From: Hoeflea algicola
GTDB lineage: Bacteria > Pseudomonadota > Alphaproteobacteria > Rhizobiales > Rhizobiaceae
DNA length: 64,000 bases
Direction: 5' to 3'
Assembly: GCF_026619415.1 (NCBI RefSeq)
Contig: NZ_JAOVZR010000001.1
Coordinates: forward strand, 868,001-932,000
Shown: positions 30,345-39,930 of the stretch, piece by piece
How the letters are laid out: the number at the start of each line of letters is the position of its first letter
Position numbering within the stretch: position 1 is the first letter of the stretch
The notes under the pieces: generated by a model
Database searches by the model: none
Told to the model about the DNA's origin: nothing
What the model saw: the letters and a program-made list of their open reading frames with translations, nothing else
Translations under genes and position numbers: made by a program

Positions 30345-32348
30345 TCAAATAGCCCGGCTGGCCTTTTCGGCTTCCCGACGCAGCGTGTCTGGCGGGGTGG
30401 CTTCGCGCACCAGTTGCGTTTCCGCTTCCGCCAAAGTCATGGACACCTGATCGCGGCTGCCGAGCCGGCGCATGTTGACCGATTGCTCTTCGGCTTCGCG
30501 CATGCCGCAAACCAGGATCACCGGAACCTTGGCCAGCGAATGCTCGCGAACCTTGTAGTTGATCTTCTCATTGCGGCAGTCGGTTTCCACCTGCAGCCCG
30601 GCATCGCGCAACCGTTGTGCGACCTGTTCGGCGTACTCGTCGGCTTCCGATGTAATGGTCGCGACCACCACCTGCAGCGGTGCGAACCACAACGGCATAT
30701 GCCCGGCATGGCTTTCGATCAGAATACCGAGGAACCGCTCGAGCGATCCGCAGATCGCGCGGTGGATCATCACTGGCTGCTTCTTCTCCGAATCCGGACC
30801 GATATAGAACGCACCGAACCGTTCGGGCAGGTTGAAATCGACTTGCGTCGTTCCACACTGCCATTCACGACCGATGGCATCGCGCAGCGTGTACTCGAAC
30901 TTGGGACCGTAGAAGGTGCCCTCGCCTTCGTTGATGCCAGTCTTGATGCGATTGTCCTCGCGCGCCATCCGTGCCAGCGCGCTCTTGAGGATGTCCTCGG
31001 CGTGGTCCCACATGGCGTCGGTGCCGACGCGCTTTTCCGGACGGGTAGCGAGCTTGACGACCACTTCCTCGAAACCGAAGTCACGGTAGACCGACATCAT
31101 CAGATCGTTGATCTTGAGAATTTCCGCTTCCAGTTGGTCCTCGGTGCAGAACACATGCGCATCATCCTGTGTGAACGCCCGCACACGCATCAGACCATGC
31201 AATGCACCAGACGGTTCGTAGCGGTGAACATTGCCGAATTCGGCCAGCCGCAGCGGAAGGTCGCGGTAGGATTTGAGCCCGTGCTTGAAGATCTGCACAT
31301 GGCCGGGACAGTTCATCGGCTTGAGCGCGAAAATCCGGTTGTCGGCGTCAACATCATCGGGATGGGTGAAGGCATGGGCGGATTTCACCGCGAACATGTT
31401 CTCCTGATACCAGCCCCAGTGCCCGGAAGTCTCCCACAGGCTCTTGTCGAGGATCTGTGGCGCGTTGACTTCCTCGTAGTCGCGGTCGAGCCGACGGCGC
31501 ATATAGGCCACCAGGTTCTGGAACATGCGCCAGCCCTTGGAATGCCAGAACACCACGCCCGGCCCCTCTTCCTGGAAATGGAACAGGTCCATTTCGCGGC
31601 CAAGGCGGCGATGGTCGCGCTTTTCGGCCTCCTCGAGCATGTGCAGATAGGCGTCGAGTTCCTTCTGGTCTGCCCAGGCGGTGCCGTAGATCCGCGTCAG
31701 CATCGGATTGTTGGAATCGCCGCGCCAGTAAGCGCCGGCCACCTTCATCAGTTTGAAGGCGGTGCCGGTCTGGCCCGTCGAGGCCATGTGCGGGCCGCGA
31801 CACAGGTCGAACCAATCGCCCTGGCGGTAGATCTTGCAATCTTCGCCGGCCTTGATGGTGTCAACCAGTTCGACCTTGTAGGCTTCTCCCTTGTCGGTAA
31901 ACACCTGCTTGGCTTCGTCACGGCTCCACACTTCCTTGGTGAACGGCTTGTTGCGCTGGATGATCTCGCGCATTTTCTTCTCGATCACCGGCAGATCTTC
32001 CGGCGTAAACGGCGTCTCGCGCGCGAAATCGTAGTAGAATCCATTCTCGATCACCGGCCCGATCGTCACCTGAGTGCCGGGAAACAGTTCCTGCACGGCT
32101 TCGGCCATGATGTGCGCACAGTCATGCCGGATCAGTTCCAGCGCGCGCGGATCGGTGCGGGTGATGATTTCCAGTGCGCCGTCATGAACCGGGTCGCTCA
32201 GATCGGTGAGTTCGCCATCAAGCGCAATCGCCACTGCTTTCTTGGCAAGCGACTTGGAAATCGATTCGGCTACTTCGCGGCCGGTCGTGCCGTCCGGGTA
32301 TTCGCGCTGGGAGCCATCGGGAAAAGTAAGGGATACGGCGGATGCCAT
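30345..32348 (-). CDS. thrS: Threonyl-tRNA synthetase
   Basis: The protein is 667 residues from ATG 32348, preceded by GGAGAG; the upstream in-frame start is not supported. The order is TGS domain (residues ~1-60), second editing domain with [16 protein letters not shown], class II catalytic core and anticodon-binding domain. The core has the zinc Cys in [15 protein letters not shown], motif 2 [26 protein letters not shown] and motif 3 [12 protein letters not shown]. The last domain includes [26 protein letters not shown]. It charges tRNA-Thr and clears mischarged Ser-tRNA-Thr. Length and motifs are normal. Confidence 0.98.
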   Translation of the reverse strand: MASAVSLTFPDGSQREYPDGTTGREVAESISKSLAKKAVAIALDGELTDLSDPVHDGALEIITRTDPRALELIRHDCAHIMAEAVQELFPGTQVTIGPVIENGFYYDFARETPFTPEDLPVIEKKMREIIQRNKPFTKEVWSRDEAKQVFTDKGEAYKVELVDTIKAGEDCKIYRQGDWFDLCRGPHMASTGQTGTAFKLMKVAGAYWRGDSNNPMLTRIYGTAWADQKELDAYLHMLEEAEKRDHRRLGREMDLFHFQEEGPGVVFWHSKGWRMFQNLVAYMRRRLDRDYEEVNAPQILDKSLWETSGHWGWYQENMFAVKSAHAFTHPDDVDADNRIFALKPMNCPGHVQIFKHGLKSYRDLPLRLAEFGNVHRYEPSGALHGLMRVRAFTQDDAHVFCTEDQLEAEILKINDLMMSVYRDFGFEEVVVKLATRPEKRVGTDAMWDHAEDILKSALARMAREDNRIKTGINEGEGTFYGPKFEYTLRDAIGREWQCGTTQVDFNLPERFGAFYIGPDSEKKQPVMIHRAICGSLERFLGILIESHAGHMPLWFAPLQVVVATITSEADEYAEQVAQRLRDAGLQVETDCRNEKINYKVREHSLAKVPVILVCGMREAEEQSVNMRRLGSRDQVSMTLAEAETQLVREATPPDTLRREAEKASRAI

Positions 32349-32557
32349 GGCAGTCTCTCCTTGATCCAGTCCCGCCAACGAACGCGGGTGGTTGAGCAAA
32401 TTATGGGTGCGCGACGGCGTTTACGCGATTTGGCCGGTGCGGGCAACCCGGACGGCACCGGCAGGGTTGCAGCAAGCCCGATGAATCTCGTAGAACGATA
32501 ACTTGAACCCCAACCTCTGAAAGGTTTGCTTTCGGGTGTTCAAATATGGAGTCCACA

Positions 32558-33262
32558 ATGAACGGGACCAGTGCCGCCAAGTTCGACCCCACCCGCGCCA
32601 ACGAATTCGCCCTTCAAAGCCGCATTGGCCTGGCCGGCTATGAGGCTTGCCACGAACTTGCCGCCTGCATGTTGTCGGCAGCTCTCGGCCAAACCAGCAC
32701 GGCCACCGTCTTGGTCGCAGGCGCAGGGGGCACCGGCAACGAGATCATCAATGCAGGCAGGCTCGAACCCGCATGGCGTTTCGTCGCCGTCGATCCCTCC
32801 CCGCCGATGCTCGAACTGGCCAGGTCGCAGATCGAGGCTGCGGGCCTTGCTGGCCGCACCAAATTTGTGTCCTGCTTACTGGCTGATCTCGAAGATGAAC
32901 GCCAATTTGACGCTGCAACACTGATCGGCGTACTGCACCATCTGCCTGGCGACGCTGCCAAGCGCGGGATGCTCTCCGATTTGGCCATCAGGCTGAAACC
33001 CGGCGCACCGCTGATTCTTGCCGCCAATCACCGCACATACGGTTCCGATCCGTTGACGATGGCTGCGTGGGGTAACCGCTGGCGCATGAATGGCGCCACC
33101 CCAGAGGAAGTCAGGAACAAGCTTGGCACCATCCTGAAAGGCGCCGATCCCTTACCGTCTGAAGAAGCCGTGTTTACGTTGATGGCCGAAACCGGGTTCG
33201 GGTCGCCAAAACGCTTCTTTTCCAGCCTGTTCTGGGGCGCATGGATATGCTTCCGAAACTGA
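32558..33262 (+). CDS. Class I SAM-dependent methyltransferase
   Basis: The protein is 234 residues from ATG 32558, which follows GGAG; ATG 32546 is an alternative. Motif I is TVLVAGAGGTGNEII, followed by RFVAVDPSPPMLELAR with the ribose-binding Asp. The post-motif strand FDAATLIGVLHHLP and LKPGAPLILAANH complete the Rossmann methyltransferase core. The C-terminal part varies among such enzymes and gives no substrate. It stands alone between thrS and yidD. Confidence 0.87.
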   Translation: MNGTSAAKFDPTRANEFALQSRIGLAGYEACHELAACMLSAALGQTSTATVLVAGAGGTGNEIINAGRLEPAWRFVAVDPSPPMLELARSQIEAAGLAGRTKFVSCLLADLEDERQFDAATLIGVLHHLPGDAAKRGMLSDLAIRLKPGAPLILAANHRTYGSDPLTMAAWGNRWRMNGATPEEVRNKLGTILKGADPLPSEEAVFTLMAETGFGSPKRFFSSLFWGAWICFRN

Positions 33263-33265
33263 GCG

Positions 33266-33601
33266 TCAACAATGACCCATGCCACCGATACGCCTCAACC
33301 GCCACGGCGCCCACCAGACCAGCCGCGCATCAAGCGTTTCAGGCACGTTGTCGATGCCGTGGGTCCCGCCAGGACCGCATCGTCCGACCCGGAACAGAGA
33401 GAGCCAGCCGCCCTTCCACAAACCGTGTCGGGCGATGGCCTCATAGGCATATTCAGAACAAGTCGGCAGATGCCGGCAGGAATTGCCGATGAAACCGGAC
33501 AGGGAGAGCTGGTATAGCCGGACCAGCCCGGTACCCAGAAGTCGCCCCGGTGTTTTCCGCCATGGACCGCGCCAGTTTCGGCCGGCGGCAACATGAGCCA
33601 T
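33266..33601 (-). CDS. yidD: Membrane protein insertion efficiency factor
   Basis: The 111-residue protein contains the YidD signature in full: GLVRLYQLSLSGFIGNSCRHLPTCSEYAYEAI, then RHGLWKGGWLSLFRVGRCGPGG, with the three conserved Cys. YidD is a small amphipathic inner-membrane-associated protein that helps YidC/Sec insert proteins. Usually it sits in the rpmH-rnpA-yidC region, but in many Rhizobiales it lies next to an IscU-like gene as here. Its ATG overlaps the stop of that gene (TGATG). The C-terminus after about residue 85 is variable. Confidence 0.93.
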   Translation of the reverse strand: MAHVAAGRNWRGPWRKTPGRLLGTGLVRLYQLSLSGFIGNSCRHLPTCSEYAYEAIARHGLWKGGWLSLFRVGRCGPGGTHGIDNVPETLDARLVWWAPWRLRRIGGMGHC

Positions 33602-34047
33602 CAGGCCGCGTCTTCCGCCCGCCGCGCGTCAATCTGGTTGAGGCAATCAATCACCGCATCGAATGTCAGCATTGTCGAAGCATGCCGCGCCCTATAGTCG
33701 CGGACCGGTTCGAGAAATTTGAGGTCAGCGAACCGGCCTTCCGGCGCCGGACCATTTTCCTTGAGCATCTTGCGCATGGCTTCGCTTACCGCGCGCAATT
33801 CGGCTGTGCTGGCGCCGATGATATTGCGCGCCATGATCGATGACGAAGCCTGCCCCAGGGCGCAGGCCTTGACGTCATGGGCGAAATCGGAGACCAGATC
33901 GCCGTCCATTTTCAGCCAGACCTTGACTTTCGAACCGCACAGTTTGGAATGCGCGGAGGCTTCCGCATCCGCATCTTCAAGAGTGCCTATGCGCGGAATA
34001 TTACCGGCGAGATCCAATATGCGGGTATTATAGACGTCGTCGATCAT
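33601..34047 (-). CDS. IscU/NifU-like iron-sulfur cluster scaffold protein
   Basis: The 148-residue protein has the U-type scaffold fold. Its three expected ligand positions are visible as Cys in HSKLCGSKVKVWL, Cys in HDVKACALGQASSSIMA, and a third Cys near the C-terminus in DAVIDCLNQID. In canonical IscU the first region is NPRNVGSLD...; here the equivalent is NIPRIGTLEDADAEA. This shorter branch is common next to yidD and folE in Rhizobiales. Assembly of Fe-S clusters is the expected role. GAGG precedes the ATG. Confidence 0.86.
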   Translation of the reverse strand: MIDDVYNTRILDLAGNIPRIGTLEDADAEASAHSKLCGSKVKVWLKMDGDLVSDFAHDVKACALGQASSSIMARNIIGASTAELRAVSEAMRKMLKENGPAPEGRFADLKFLEPVRDYRARHASTMLTFDAVIDCLNQIDARRAEDAA

Positions 34048-34332
34048 CGGCCTCGACCTTTGCTTTCTGGATCCCGCTCAAGGGGATGTGACAAGAGTTG
34101 ACGGCGCACATCTCGACGCCGGCCTTTTCCTTATTATATAGTAAGTGTCAGGCAATCCGCAAAACCTGTTTGCAGATTGCTGAGGGAAACCGTGCCGGAC
34201 GGCTTGAAAGAGCCTGAAAGCCCCGGAACCCGCTGGACGCCATGGAACAAGTCCATCCTGGCGTCTGTGTGCGTGGTCCGATTTAACGCGAGCAAACCTA
34301 GAGGGACGAGCGCCCCTACGGAGACCACAAGC

Positions 34333-34947
34333 ATGGATGCCATAGTGAAAAAATTTCCAGCCGGCGACGGTGATAATCGGCCGACTCAAGCCGAAGCCGA
34401 AGAGGCTGTGCGCACGCTGTTGCGCTGGGCAGGCGACGACATCAACCGCGAAGGCCTTCTCGACACCCCCAAACGGGTAGCCAAGGCCTATAAGGAACTG
34501 TTTTCCGGCTACGAACTCGACGCCGAGGAAGCGCTGGGCCGTACCTTCGAGGATGTTGGCGGCTATGATGATATCGTCCTGGTCAAGGACATCCCGTTTT
34601 TTTCCCATTGCGAACACCATATGGTGCCGATCATCGGCAAAGCGCATGTTGCCTACCTGCCGGACGGCAAGGTGCTGGGTCTCTCGAAAATTGCCCGCGT
34701 GGTGGAGATCTTCGGCCGCCGATTGCAAACCCAGGAAACCATGACCGCGCAGGTTTCGGGCGCCATTGATGATGCCTTGCATCCACGTGGCGTCGCGGTA
34801 ATGATCGAAGCCGAGCACATGTGCATGTCCATGCGCGGCATTCAGAAGCAGGGCTCGACGACCATTACCACGGCCTTTAAGGGCGCGTTCAAGACGGAGC
34901 CGCACGAGCAGGTCCGCTTCATGACACTGATACGGGGTCGCGGCTGA
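34333..34947 (+). CDS. folE: GTP cyclohydrolase I
   Basis: The protein is 204 residues from ATG 34333; the frame extends upstream to 34177 but that part matches nothing and lacks a signal. The core contains [21 protein letters not shown] and the zinc- and substrate-site [40 protein letters not shown] and [15 protein letters not shown] follow, carrying the ligands Cys/His/Cys. It converts GTP to 7,8-dihydroneopterin triphosphate, the first step of folate synthesis. It is 21 bp upstream of hisI, a standard rhizobial pair. Confidence 0.97.
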   Translation: MDAIVKKFPAGDGDNRPTQAEAEEAVRTLLRWAGDDINREGLLDTPKRVAKAYKELFSGYELDAEEALGRTFEDVGGYDDIVLVKDIPFFSHCEHHMVPIIGKAHVAYLPDGKVLGLSKIARVVEIFGRRLQTQETMTAQVSGAIDDALHPRGVAVMIEAEHMCMSMRGIQKQGSTTITTAFKGAFKTEPHEQVRFMTLIRGRG

Positions 34948-34968
34948 CCCCCACACAAAGGGGTACCC

Positions 34969-35418
34969 ATGACCACTCTTTTCAAGGCACCCGCGAAAGA
35001 CAAGGCCGCGCTCGAAGAGGGCGCGGCGCTTTCACCCAGGTTTGACGGCAGCGGCCTGGTGACGGCCGTTGTCGCCGACAGCCATGACAATGAAATCCTG
35101 ATGCTGGCGCACATGAACGAGGAGGCGTTGCGGCTAACGATCGAAACCGGCATCGCCCATTACTGGAGCCGTTCACGCAACAGCCTGTGGAAGAAGGGCG
35201 AAACCTCGGGCAATTTGCAAATGGTTGACGAAATCCGTTTTGATTGCGACCAGGACGCGGTTCTGCTCAAGGTTCGCGTCGGCGGCGCCGATGCCACCTG
35301 CCATACCGGTCGCCGCTCCTGCTTTTACCGCAAGGTCGTCACCGATGGCGGGCAAACCCGGCTTGAAATCGACGCCGAACCGCGATTCGACCCAACCACG
35401 GTGTACACCGATCATTAG
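34969..35418 (+). CDS. hisI: Phosphoribosyl-AMP cyclohydrolase
   Basis: The 149-residue monofunctional enzyme carries [38 protein letters not shown] and [16 protein letters not shown]. The metal-site segment [13 protein letters not shown] follows. These are the signature blocks that open the purine ring of PR-AMP in histidine synthesis. HisE is not fused, as usual in alphaproteobacteria. GGGG lies before the ATG, and folE is immediately upstream on the same strand. Confidence 0.97.
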   Translation: MTTLFKAPAKDKAALEEGAALSPRFDGSGLVTAVVADSHDNEILMLAHMNEEALRLTIETGIAHYWSRSRNSLWKKGETSGNLQMVDEIRFDCDQDAVLLKVRVGGADATCHTGRRSCFYRKVVTDGGQTRLEIDAEPRFDPTTVYTDH

Positions 35419-35526
35419 CCACAAGTGTCCTGATTTGGCGCATAATTGTCTTTCTTCATGAATTTGAAACCGAATACTGGTCTCATTCGTTAAACGGGAG
35501 AGTGTTCGGTCGGAAGGATGACGAGG

Positions 35527-36504
35527 ATGCTGAACTGGAACATGAATCGAACCATCGAGCCCTCCATGGTGGCCCCATCCGGGCCTGTCTCCACACCGCC
35601 CAGACTTATTAACGATATGCACCAGACAATTCCGCAGAAACCCCGCATCGCCTTGGCACTTGGCGGCGGAGCTGCGCGCGGATGGGCGCATATCGGCGTG
35701 CTGCGCGCGCTTGATGAAGCAGGCATCGAGGTTTCGATGATCGCCGGCACGTCGATCGGTGCGCTGGTTGGCGGTTGCTATCTGGCCGGCAGGCTTGATG
35801 AACTTGAAGCCTTCGCCCGCAGCCTGACCATGCGGCGTATCGCCGGCCTGCTGGATTTCGCCATCGGCGGCGGCGGCCTGTTTGGCGGCATGCGGCTCAA
35901 TGACCGGATGCAGGAGCATCTTGTCGGCGTCAACATCGAGGATCTCGACCGCCCGTTCGTTGCTGTCGCCTCCGAACTCAACACCGGTCATGAAGTCTGG
36001 ATCTCGGCAGGATCGCTGATCACCGGCATTCGCGCCTCCTATGCGTTGCCGGGCATTTTCGAGCCGGTGCGCTGCGGCAACCGCACGCTTCTCGATGGTG
36101 CACTGGTTAACCCGGTACCGGTTTCGGTCTGCCGCGCCCACGAGCAGCCGCTCGTCGTCGCGGTCAACCTGCATTACGATCTTTATGGCCGCTCGGCAGT
36201 TATTAAGCACACCGCCAGCGAGCCGCCGGCGCCGCAAAGCCGTGCCGAAAACCGCAAGAAGGCCCGTGAAGACCGTCTCGGCGTCACCAACGTCATGGTT
36301 CAGGCCTTCAACATCATTCAGGACCGGATTTCCCGGGCCCGGCTTGCGGGTGATCCGCCAGACCTGTCGCTGCATCCCAAACTGTCGGATATCGGCCTGT
36401 CGGAATTCCACCGCGCCAGCGAAGCCATCGACCGCGGCTACCAGGAAGCCTCTGCCAAGCTGGGCGAAATCACCCGCATGCAGACAGCCCTGTCACCGGT
36501 CTGA
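35527..36504 (+). CDS. Patatin-like phospholipase (RssA-like)
   Basis: The protein is about 325 residues; ATG 35527 follows GGAAGG, but ATG 35617 just before the core is also possible. The oxyanion loop ALALGGGAARGWAHIGVL, the nucleophile elbow IAGTSIGALVGG and the catalytic Asp in LLDGALVNPVPV define the patatin Ser-Asp dyad. A charged helical insert at about residues 235-265 follows. It probably hydrolyses phospholipids or lysophospholipids at the membrane. It stands alone after hisI. Confidence 0.9.
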   Translation: MLNWNMNRTIEPSMVAPSGPVSTPPRLINDMHQTIPQKPRIALALGGGAARGWAHIGVLRALDEAGIEVSMIAGTSIGALVGGCYLAGRLDELEAFARSLTMRRIAGLLDFAIGGGGLFGGMRLNDRMQEHLVGVNIEDLDRPFVAVASELNTGHEVWISAGSLITGIRASYALPGIFEPVRCGNRTLLDGALVNPVPVSVCRAHEQPLVVAVNLHYDLYGRSAVIKHTASEPPAPQSRAENRKKAREDRLGVTNVMVQAFNIIQDRISRARLAGDPPDLSLHPKLSDIGLSEFHRASEAIDRGYQEASAKLGEITRMQTALSPV

Positions 36505-36568
36505 CAACCGGGCTCAACCAGCCGTCAGGCAAAATCATCAGAAACTGCTGCAACCAGGGTAGCTACCC

Positions 36569-36997
36569 TTAACCGGCGATATAGGCCTTGATTTCCTCAG
36601 CCTCGCGCTCGACGTCCTCGATGCGCCGCCGTACCACGTCGCCGATCGAAATGATGCCGATCAATTTGCCGTCTTCTTCCACCGGCAAATGCCGGAACCG
36701 GCCATTGGTCATCAGTTCCATCACCTGGTTGATTGAATGGCTTTCGCCGCAGGTGGTCACTTTCGAGGTCATGATCTGGGATATCGGCGCTGTCAGTGAG
36801 TCGGCGCCCCTGGTGGCGACTGCCCGTACGATATCGCGCTCCGAGAGGATGCCGGCGATCTTGCCGCCGGGACCGGTAACAACGACGGCACCGATCTTGT
36901 TATCTGACAGGAACCGTACCGCATCCTGTGTGCCCATTGATGGGCTCACGGTAATGACGTTGCGACCCTTCTGATCGAGTATTTGCTTAACAGTCAT
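36569..36997 (-). CDS. Tandem CBS-domain protein
   Basis: The protein is 142 residues from ATG 36997 after GGAGGA. It consists of two CBS motifs: NVITVSPSMGTQDAVRFLSDNKIGAVVV...GILSERDIVRAV, and KVTTCGESHSINQVMELMTNGRFRHLPV...GIISIGDVVRRR. This Bateman module usually binds adenine nucleotides and acts as an energy sensor. No effector domain is attached, so the partner is unknown. Such stand-alone CBS pairs are very common in Rhizobiales. Confidence 0.93.
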   Translation of the reverse strand: MTVKQILDQKGRNVITVSPSMGTQDAVRFLSDNKIGAVVVTGPGGKIAGILSERDIVRAVATRGADSLTAPISQIMTSKVTTCGESHSINQVMELMTNGRFRHLPVEEDGKLIGIISIGDVVRRRIEDVEREAEEIKAYIAG

Positions 36998-37193
36998 GCA
37001 GTCCTCCTTCCGCAAGATTGCCGGTCATGCCACCCCCGAAACAGACGTGACATGCATGCATCATCGTGCGCTGGAACACTGGTGTTTGCAACCCTGCGAT
37101 TTGACGCAGAAAGATGGCCTGTTCCGGGATCGCGACGGCGCAAACGCCGCGATCACCGGCTGCAAAGTATTGTAATGAAAGCGTAATGCCGGT

Positions 37194-37910
37194 TCAGGCG
37201 TCAGCCACCGGGTCAAAAAGCGCAAAGCCGAGAAAGCCGAACAGGAAGCCGCCCACATGGGCTTCCCAGGCAATCGCCGAATCGGCAAGACCAAAGGAAA
37301 ATCCGACCGCCGCCAACAGGTTGATGCCGAACCACACCACCAGGAAGACAACCACCGTGCGGTTAGCCAGCGACTGCACGATTGTGCGCCGCGGATTGAG
37401 GTGGGCCCTGTCGCGCCGAAAACCATGATCGCCGAAAGCAAATCGCGAAGCAGCCCCCATCAATGCCGATACCACACCGGATGCACCGATCATGATGGTC
37501 TGGTCGCCCCAATGGAAGGCAAGAAACAACGCCGCCGATGCGATTGCGCTCAACAGCCAGAAAACCAGGAAGCGAACCCAGCCGATCCGGCGGGCGACCA
37601 CCGTCCCGAAGGCAGCAAGCCAGAAACCGTTCAGCGCAAGGTGAGTGTAGCCACCATGCAGCAGCGAATAGGTAATCGGCGACCAGTAATAGGCGCCGCC
37701 CTGCCCTGCAGCATCTGTCGCATAGCGCGCCGGAATGAACGCGGTTTGCAAAACCAGCTCAAGCATCGCATTGCGCGGCAGCAGGCTGTCGAGCCCCACC
37801 TGGATCGCTACCATCACCAGCAACATCGCCAAAACCACATTGGGCATGTTGAATATCGGTTGCCGGGCTGGCGGCGGTGGCGTTCTCATCTCGGGGGCTG
37901 AATTCGTCAT
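37194..37910 (-). CDS. Rhomboid family intramembrane serine protease
   Basis: The protein is 238 residues from ATG 37910, preceded by GAGG. Six or so transmembrane helices are apparent. Catalytic elements are visible: the H-x-x-x-N loop in HGGYTHLALNGFWLAAFG, the active Ser in MIGASGVVSALMGA, and the His partner in AWEAHVGGFLFGFLG. This is a complete Ser-His dyad, so it is probably active. Bacterial substrates of rhomboids are mostly unknown. The preceding hydrophilic segment is short and cytoplasmic. Confidence 0.91.
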   Translation of the reverse strand: MTNSAPEMRTPPPPARQPIFNMPNVVLAMLLVMVAIQVGLDSLLPRNAMLELVLQTAFIPARYATDAAGQGGAYYWSPITYSLLHGGYTHLALNGFWLAAFGTVVARRIGWVRFLVFWLLSAIASAALFLAFHWGDQTIMIGASGVVSALMGAASRFAFGDHGFRRDRAHLNPRRTIVQSLANRTVVVFLVVWFGINLLAAVGFSFGLADSAIAWEAHVGGFLFGFLGFALFDPVADA

Positions 37911-38260
37911 CAAGGCATATCCTCGTTGGCGCATGCTCACGCTGTGCGATGAGTAGAGCCGGCGCATGACACTGGCAACCACCCGCAAGCCAAAAAAAAG
38001 CCGCTCGCAATGTGCGAACGGCTGGTCGAGCCCCTCGTCCAAATTGTGCTGAAGGACATTCCCTTCATGAAGCTGTGCCCAAACGTGCCACGGCCATGGG
38101 GCAACCGCAATCGAAACACCTTGTTAACCTTAACGGCGCGGCGTTGGCATGGTTCTCGCTTCGTAAATGTCAGCACCCGACTGGCGGGCCGAATTGTGCC
38201 GAAATGGCGCAACAACTGGCACGCAAACCGGGACACGCAACACCCATGGCGGGGACCGAC

Positions 38261-38890
38261 ATGAGACACAAGAAAAGCCTCGAACTCTTTGACTACTGGA
38301 TTTCCAAATGCGCCGGCCGTGCAGCCCCCAGCCGAACCGACATTGAACCTGCCGACATCCGTGGCCTGCTTCCGCATGTGTTCATTTGTGACCTTGCAGG
38401 AAAGGACAGCCTGTCGTTCCGCCTTGCCGGCACCGCTGTCTGCGCGCTCTATGCCAAGGAACTCAAGGCAACGCCCTTCGCCGCGCTGTGGCTCACCGAC
38501 GGCGTCCGCAATGCGGGACGCACCGGCGCTGCCGTCGCCACCGGCGCCACGCCTTCGGTGCTGTCGCTGGATGGCTTGAGCCAGGGTGGTCATGTGGTTC
38601 ACGCGGAAATGCTGCTGCTGCCAATCACCGGCCCCACCGGTGAACACGATAGGCTGATTGGCCTGGTATCAGTGTTCGAACCGCCCTACTGGATCGGCCA
38701 CGACCCGTTGGCAGGATTTTCCACCACCGGAATCCGTTTCCTCGATCAAACCCGCGAGCCACTGTTTCTAGGCAACCGGCCGGAGATCAAATTGCCGCCT
38801 GCGCAGGGGTCCGGATTCCGTGCCGCACATGCGGAAAACCGCCGCCGGGTCGCCCATCTGATCGTGCTTGAAGGCGGTCGGCGCGATTGA
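38261..38890 (+). CDS. PAS-domain protein of the PF07310 (PAS_5) type
   Basis: The protein is 209 residues from ATG 38261, seven bases after GGGGA; an upstream ATG at 38246 is possible. LFDYWISKCAGRAAPSRTDIEPADIRGLLPHVFICDLAG is the hallmark opening of this alphaproteobacterial PAS subfamily. DSLSFRLAGTAVCALYAKEL and LSQGGHVVHAEMLLLPI complete the sensor fold. No output domain is attached. It is followed by a PilZ protein gene on the same strand, and the pair may feed c-di-GMP-linked control. The function is not established. Confidence 0.86.
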   Translation: MRHKKSLELFDYWISKCAGRAAPSRTDIEPADIRGLLPHVFICDLAGKDSLSFRLAGTAVCALYAKELKATPFAALWLTDGVRNAGRTGAAVATGATPSVLSLDGLSQGGHVVHAEMLLLPITGPTGEHDRLIGLVSVFEPPYWIGHDPLAGFSTTGIRFLDQTREPLFLGNRPEIKLPPAQGSGFRAAHAENRRRVAHLIVLEGGRRD

Positions 38891-38969
38891 AATGCATCGT
38901 GCTTACACCTTGTTAACAATGGAAGGCATAGGATGGCGTTATATTTCCATTGGAAGCGACAAGATCAGC

Positions 38970-39575
38970 ATGTTGAACGTTACACCTGCATCGACCCCAA
39001 CAGGCACTGCCGACGAGCGGCAGTACAGCAGCGTTACCGTATCGGTTCAGGGCCGCTTCATGCGTGCCGATCATTCTGAACACGATTGTATCATCGACAC
39101 CATGTCGCCCTTCGATGCCGTTCTATCCTGCAGCACGAAGCCGGAAATCGGTGAGCGCATTGTCGCCTATCTTGATTATCTCGGTCGGATCGAAGGCAAG
39201 GTATCTGCAACCGGGCATCGCACTTTCACGATCACGCTCAACGCCACTGATCGCAAGCGCGACAAGCTGTCCGCACAATTGACATGGCTTGCCAACAAGC
39301 ACGAACTCAGCCTTCCCGAAGACCGCCGTCACGAGCGCGTTGCCCCCAGTCAGGCGGCTGCGGAGATCAAGCTAGACGACGGTCGCCGCTATCCGTGCCG
39401 CATCATCGACCTTTCCGTCTCTGGCGCCGCGGTGGAAATCGATGTCCGCCCAGCCTTCGGCACAATGGTCGTTCTCGGCAACATGCGCGGTCGCGTAGTG
39501 CGTCATTTCCAGGAAGGAATCGCCATGGAGTTCACCACCATTCAACCAAACGAAATCATCGACCAGATGTCCTGA
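38970..39575 (+). CDS. Tandem PilZ-domain (c-di-GMP binding) protein
   Basis: The protein is 201 residues from ATG 38970; in-frame starts at 38868, 38892 and 38919 cannot be excluded. The N-terminal half is a degenerate PilZ-like barrel (VQGRFMRADHSEHDCIIDTMSPFDAVLSC). The C-terminal half is a good PilZ domain with the RHERVAPSQAA arginine motif followed by DLSVSGAAVEI, the D/N-x-S-x-x-G element that binds c-di-GMP. A control role in motility or cell surface is likely. It ends at a strong terminator. Confidence 0.86.
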   Translation: MLNVTPASTPTGTADERQYSSVTVSVQGRFMRADHSEHDCIIDTMSPFDAVLSCSTKPEIGERIVAYLDYLGRIEGKVSATGHRTFTITLNATDRKRDKLSAQLTWLANKHELSLPEDRRHERVAPSQAAAEIKLDDGRRYPCRIIDLSVSGAAVEIDVRPAFGTMVVLGNMRGRVVRHFQEGIAMEFTTIQPNEIIDQMS

Positions 39576-39601
39576 CGCGATTCTTTCAGTCTGATCTGAT
39601 C

Positions 39602-39629
39602 AAGCCGGCTGCTCCCAGCCGGCTTTTTT
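39602..39629 (+). terminator. Intrinsic terminator after the PilZ gene
   Basis: A perfect 10-bp stem (AAGCCGGCTG with CAGCCGGCTT), a CTCC loop and a T-run (six T in total, the first two inside the stem) lie 27 bp after the stop. Confidence 0.92.
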
Positions 39630-39930
39630 GTGTCTTAAGTCCGGCATGGCGAATGTAGGCTACATCACCCGCCCACCAGTTCCCCGGCCATATCCACCAA
39701 CCCGTTTCGACCTGACTCAGCGCGACTTGGCCACCGTTGCCGTTTCTGCCGCCCGCGTTTATGGTTGCTCAATCGTAACCCCAATATTCGGACTTTTAGA
39801 TTTATTTTATACTTGTTTTAATTTGATTTAAGTCACATTATATTTTAATTAGTACTTGTTTTTACTATGTATTTTTGGGCGATCGCAAGCTACGACTGCC
39901 ATTGTCTCCCTGTAACGGGGAGTTATAGCA
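39630..39930. other. AT-rich upstream region of the transglutaminase-like gene
   Basis: There is no credible gene here. The segment 39786-39868 is strikingly AT-rich, with several TTTTA and TTTAAT runs, in an otherwise GC-rich neighbourhood. It is likely the promoter or UP-element region for the gene at 39931. Confidence 0.5.

Noticed and set aside
38012..38260. N-terminal extension of the PAS_5 protein
   Set aside because: Overlaps the 5' region of the divergent rhomboid gene and does not match the family; GGGGA precedes ATG 38261.
39628..39831. 67-codon frame between the PilZ terminator and the protease
   Set aside because: It begins inside the terminator T-run, has no ribosome-binding site and reads as random Pro/Tyr-rich sequence.
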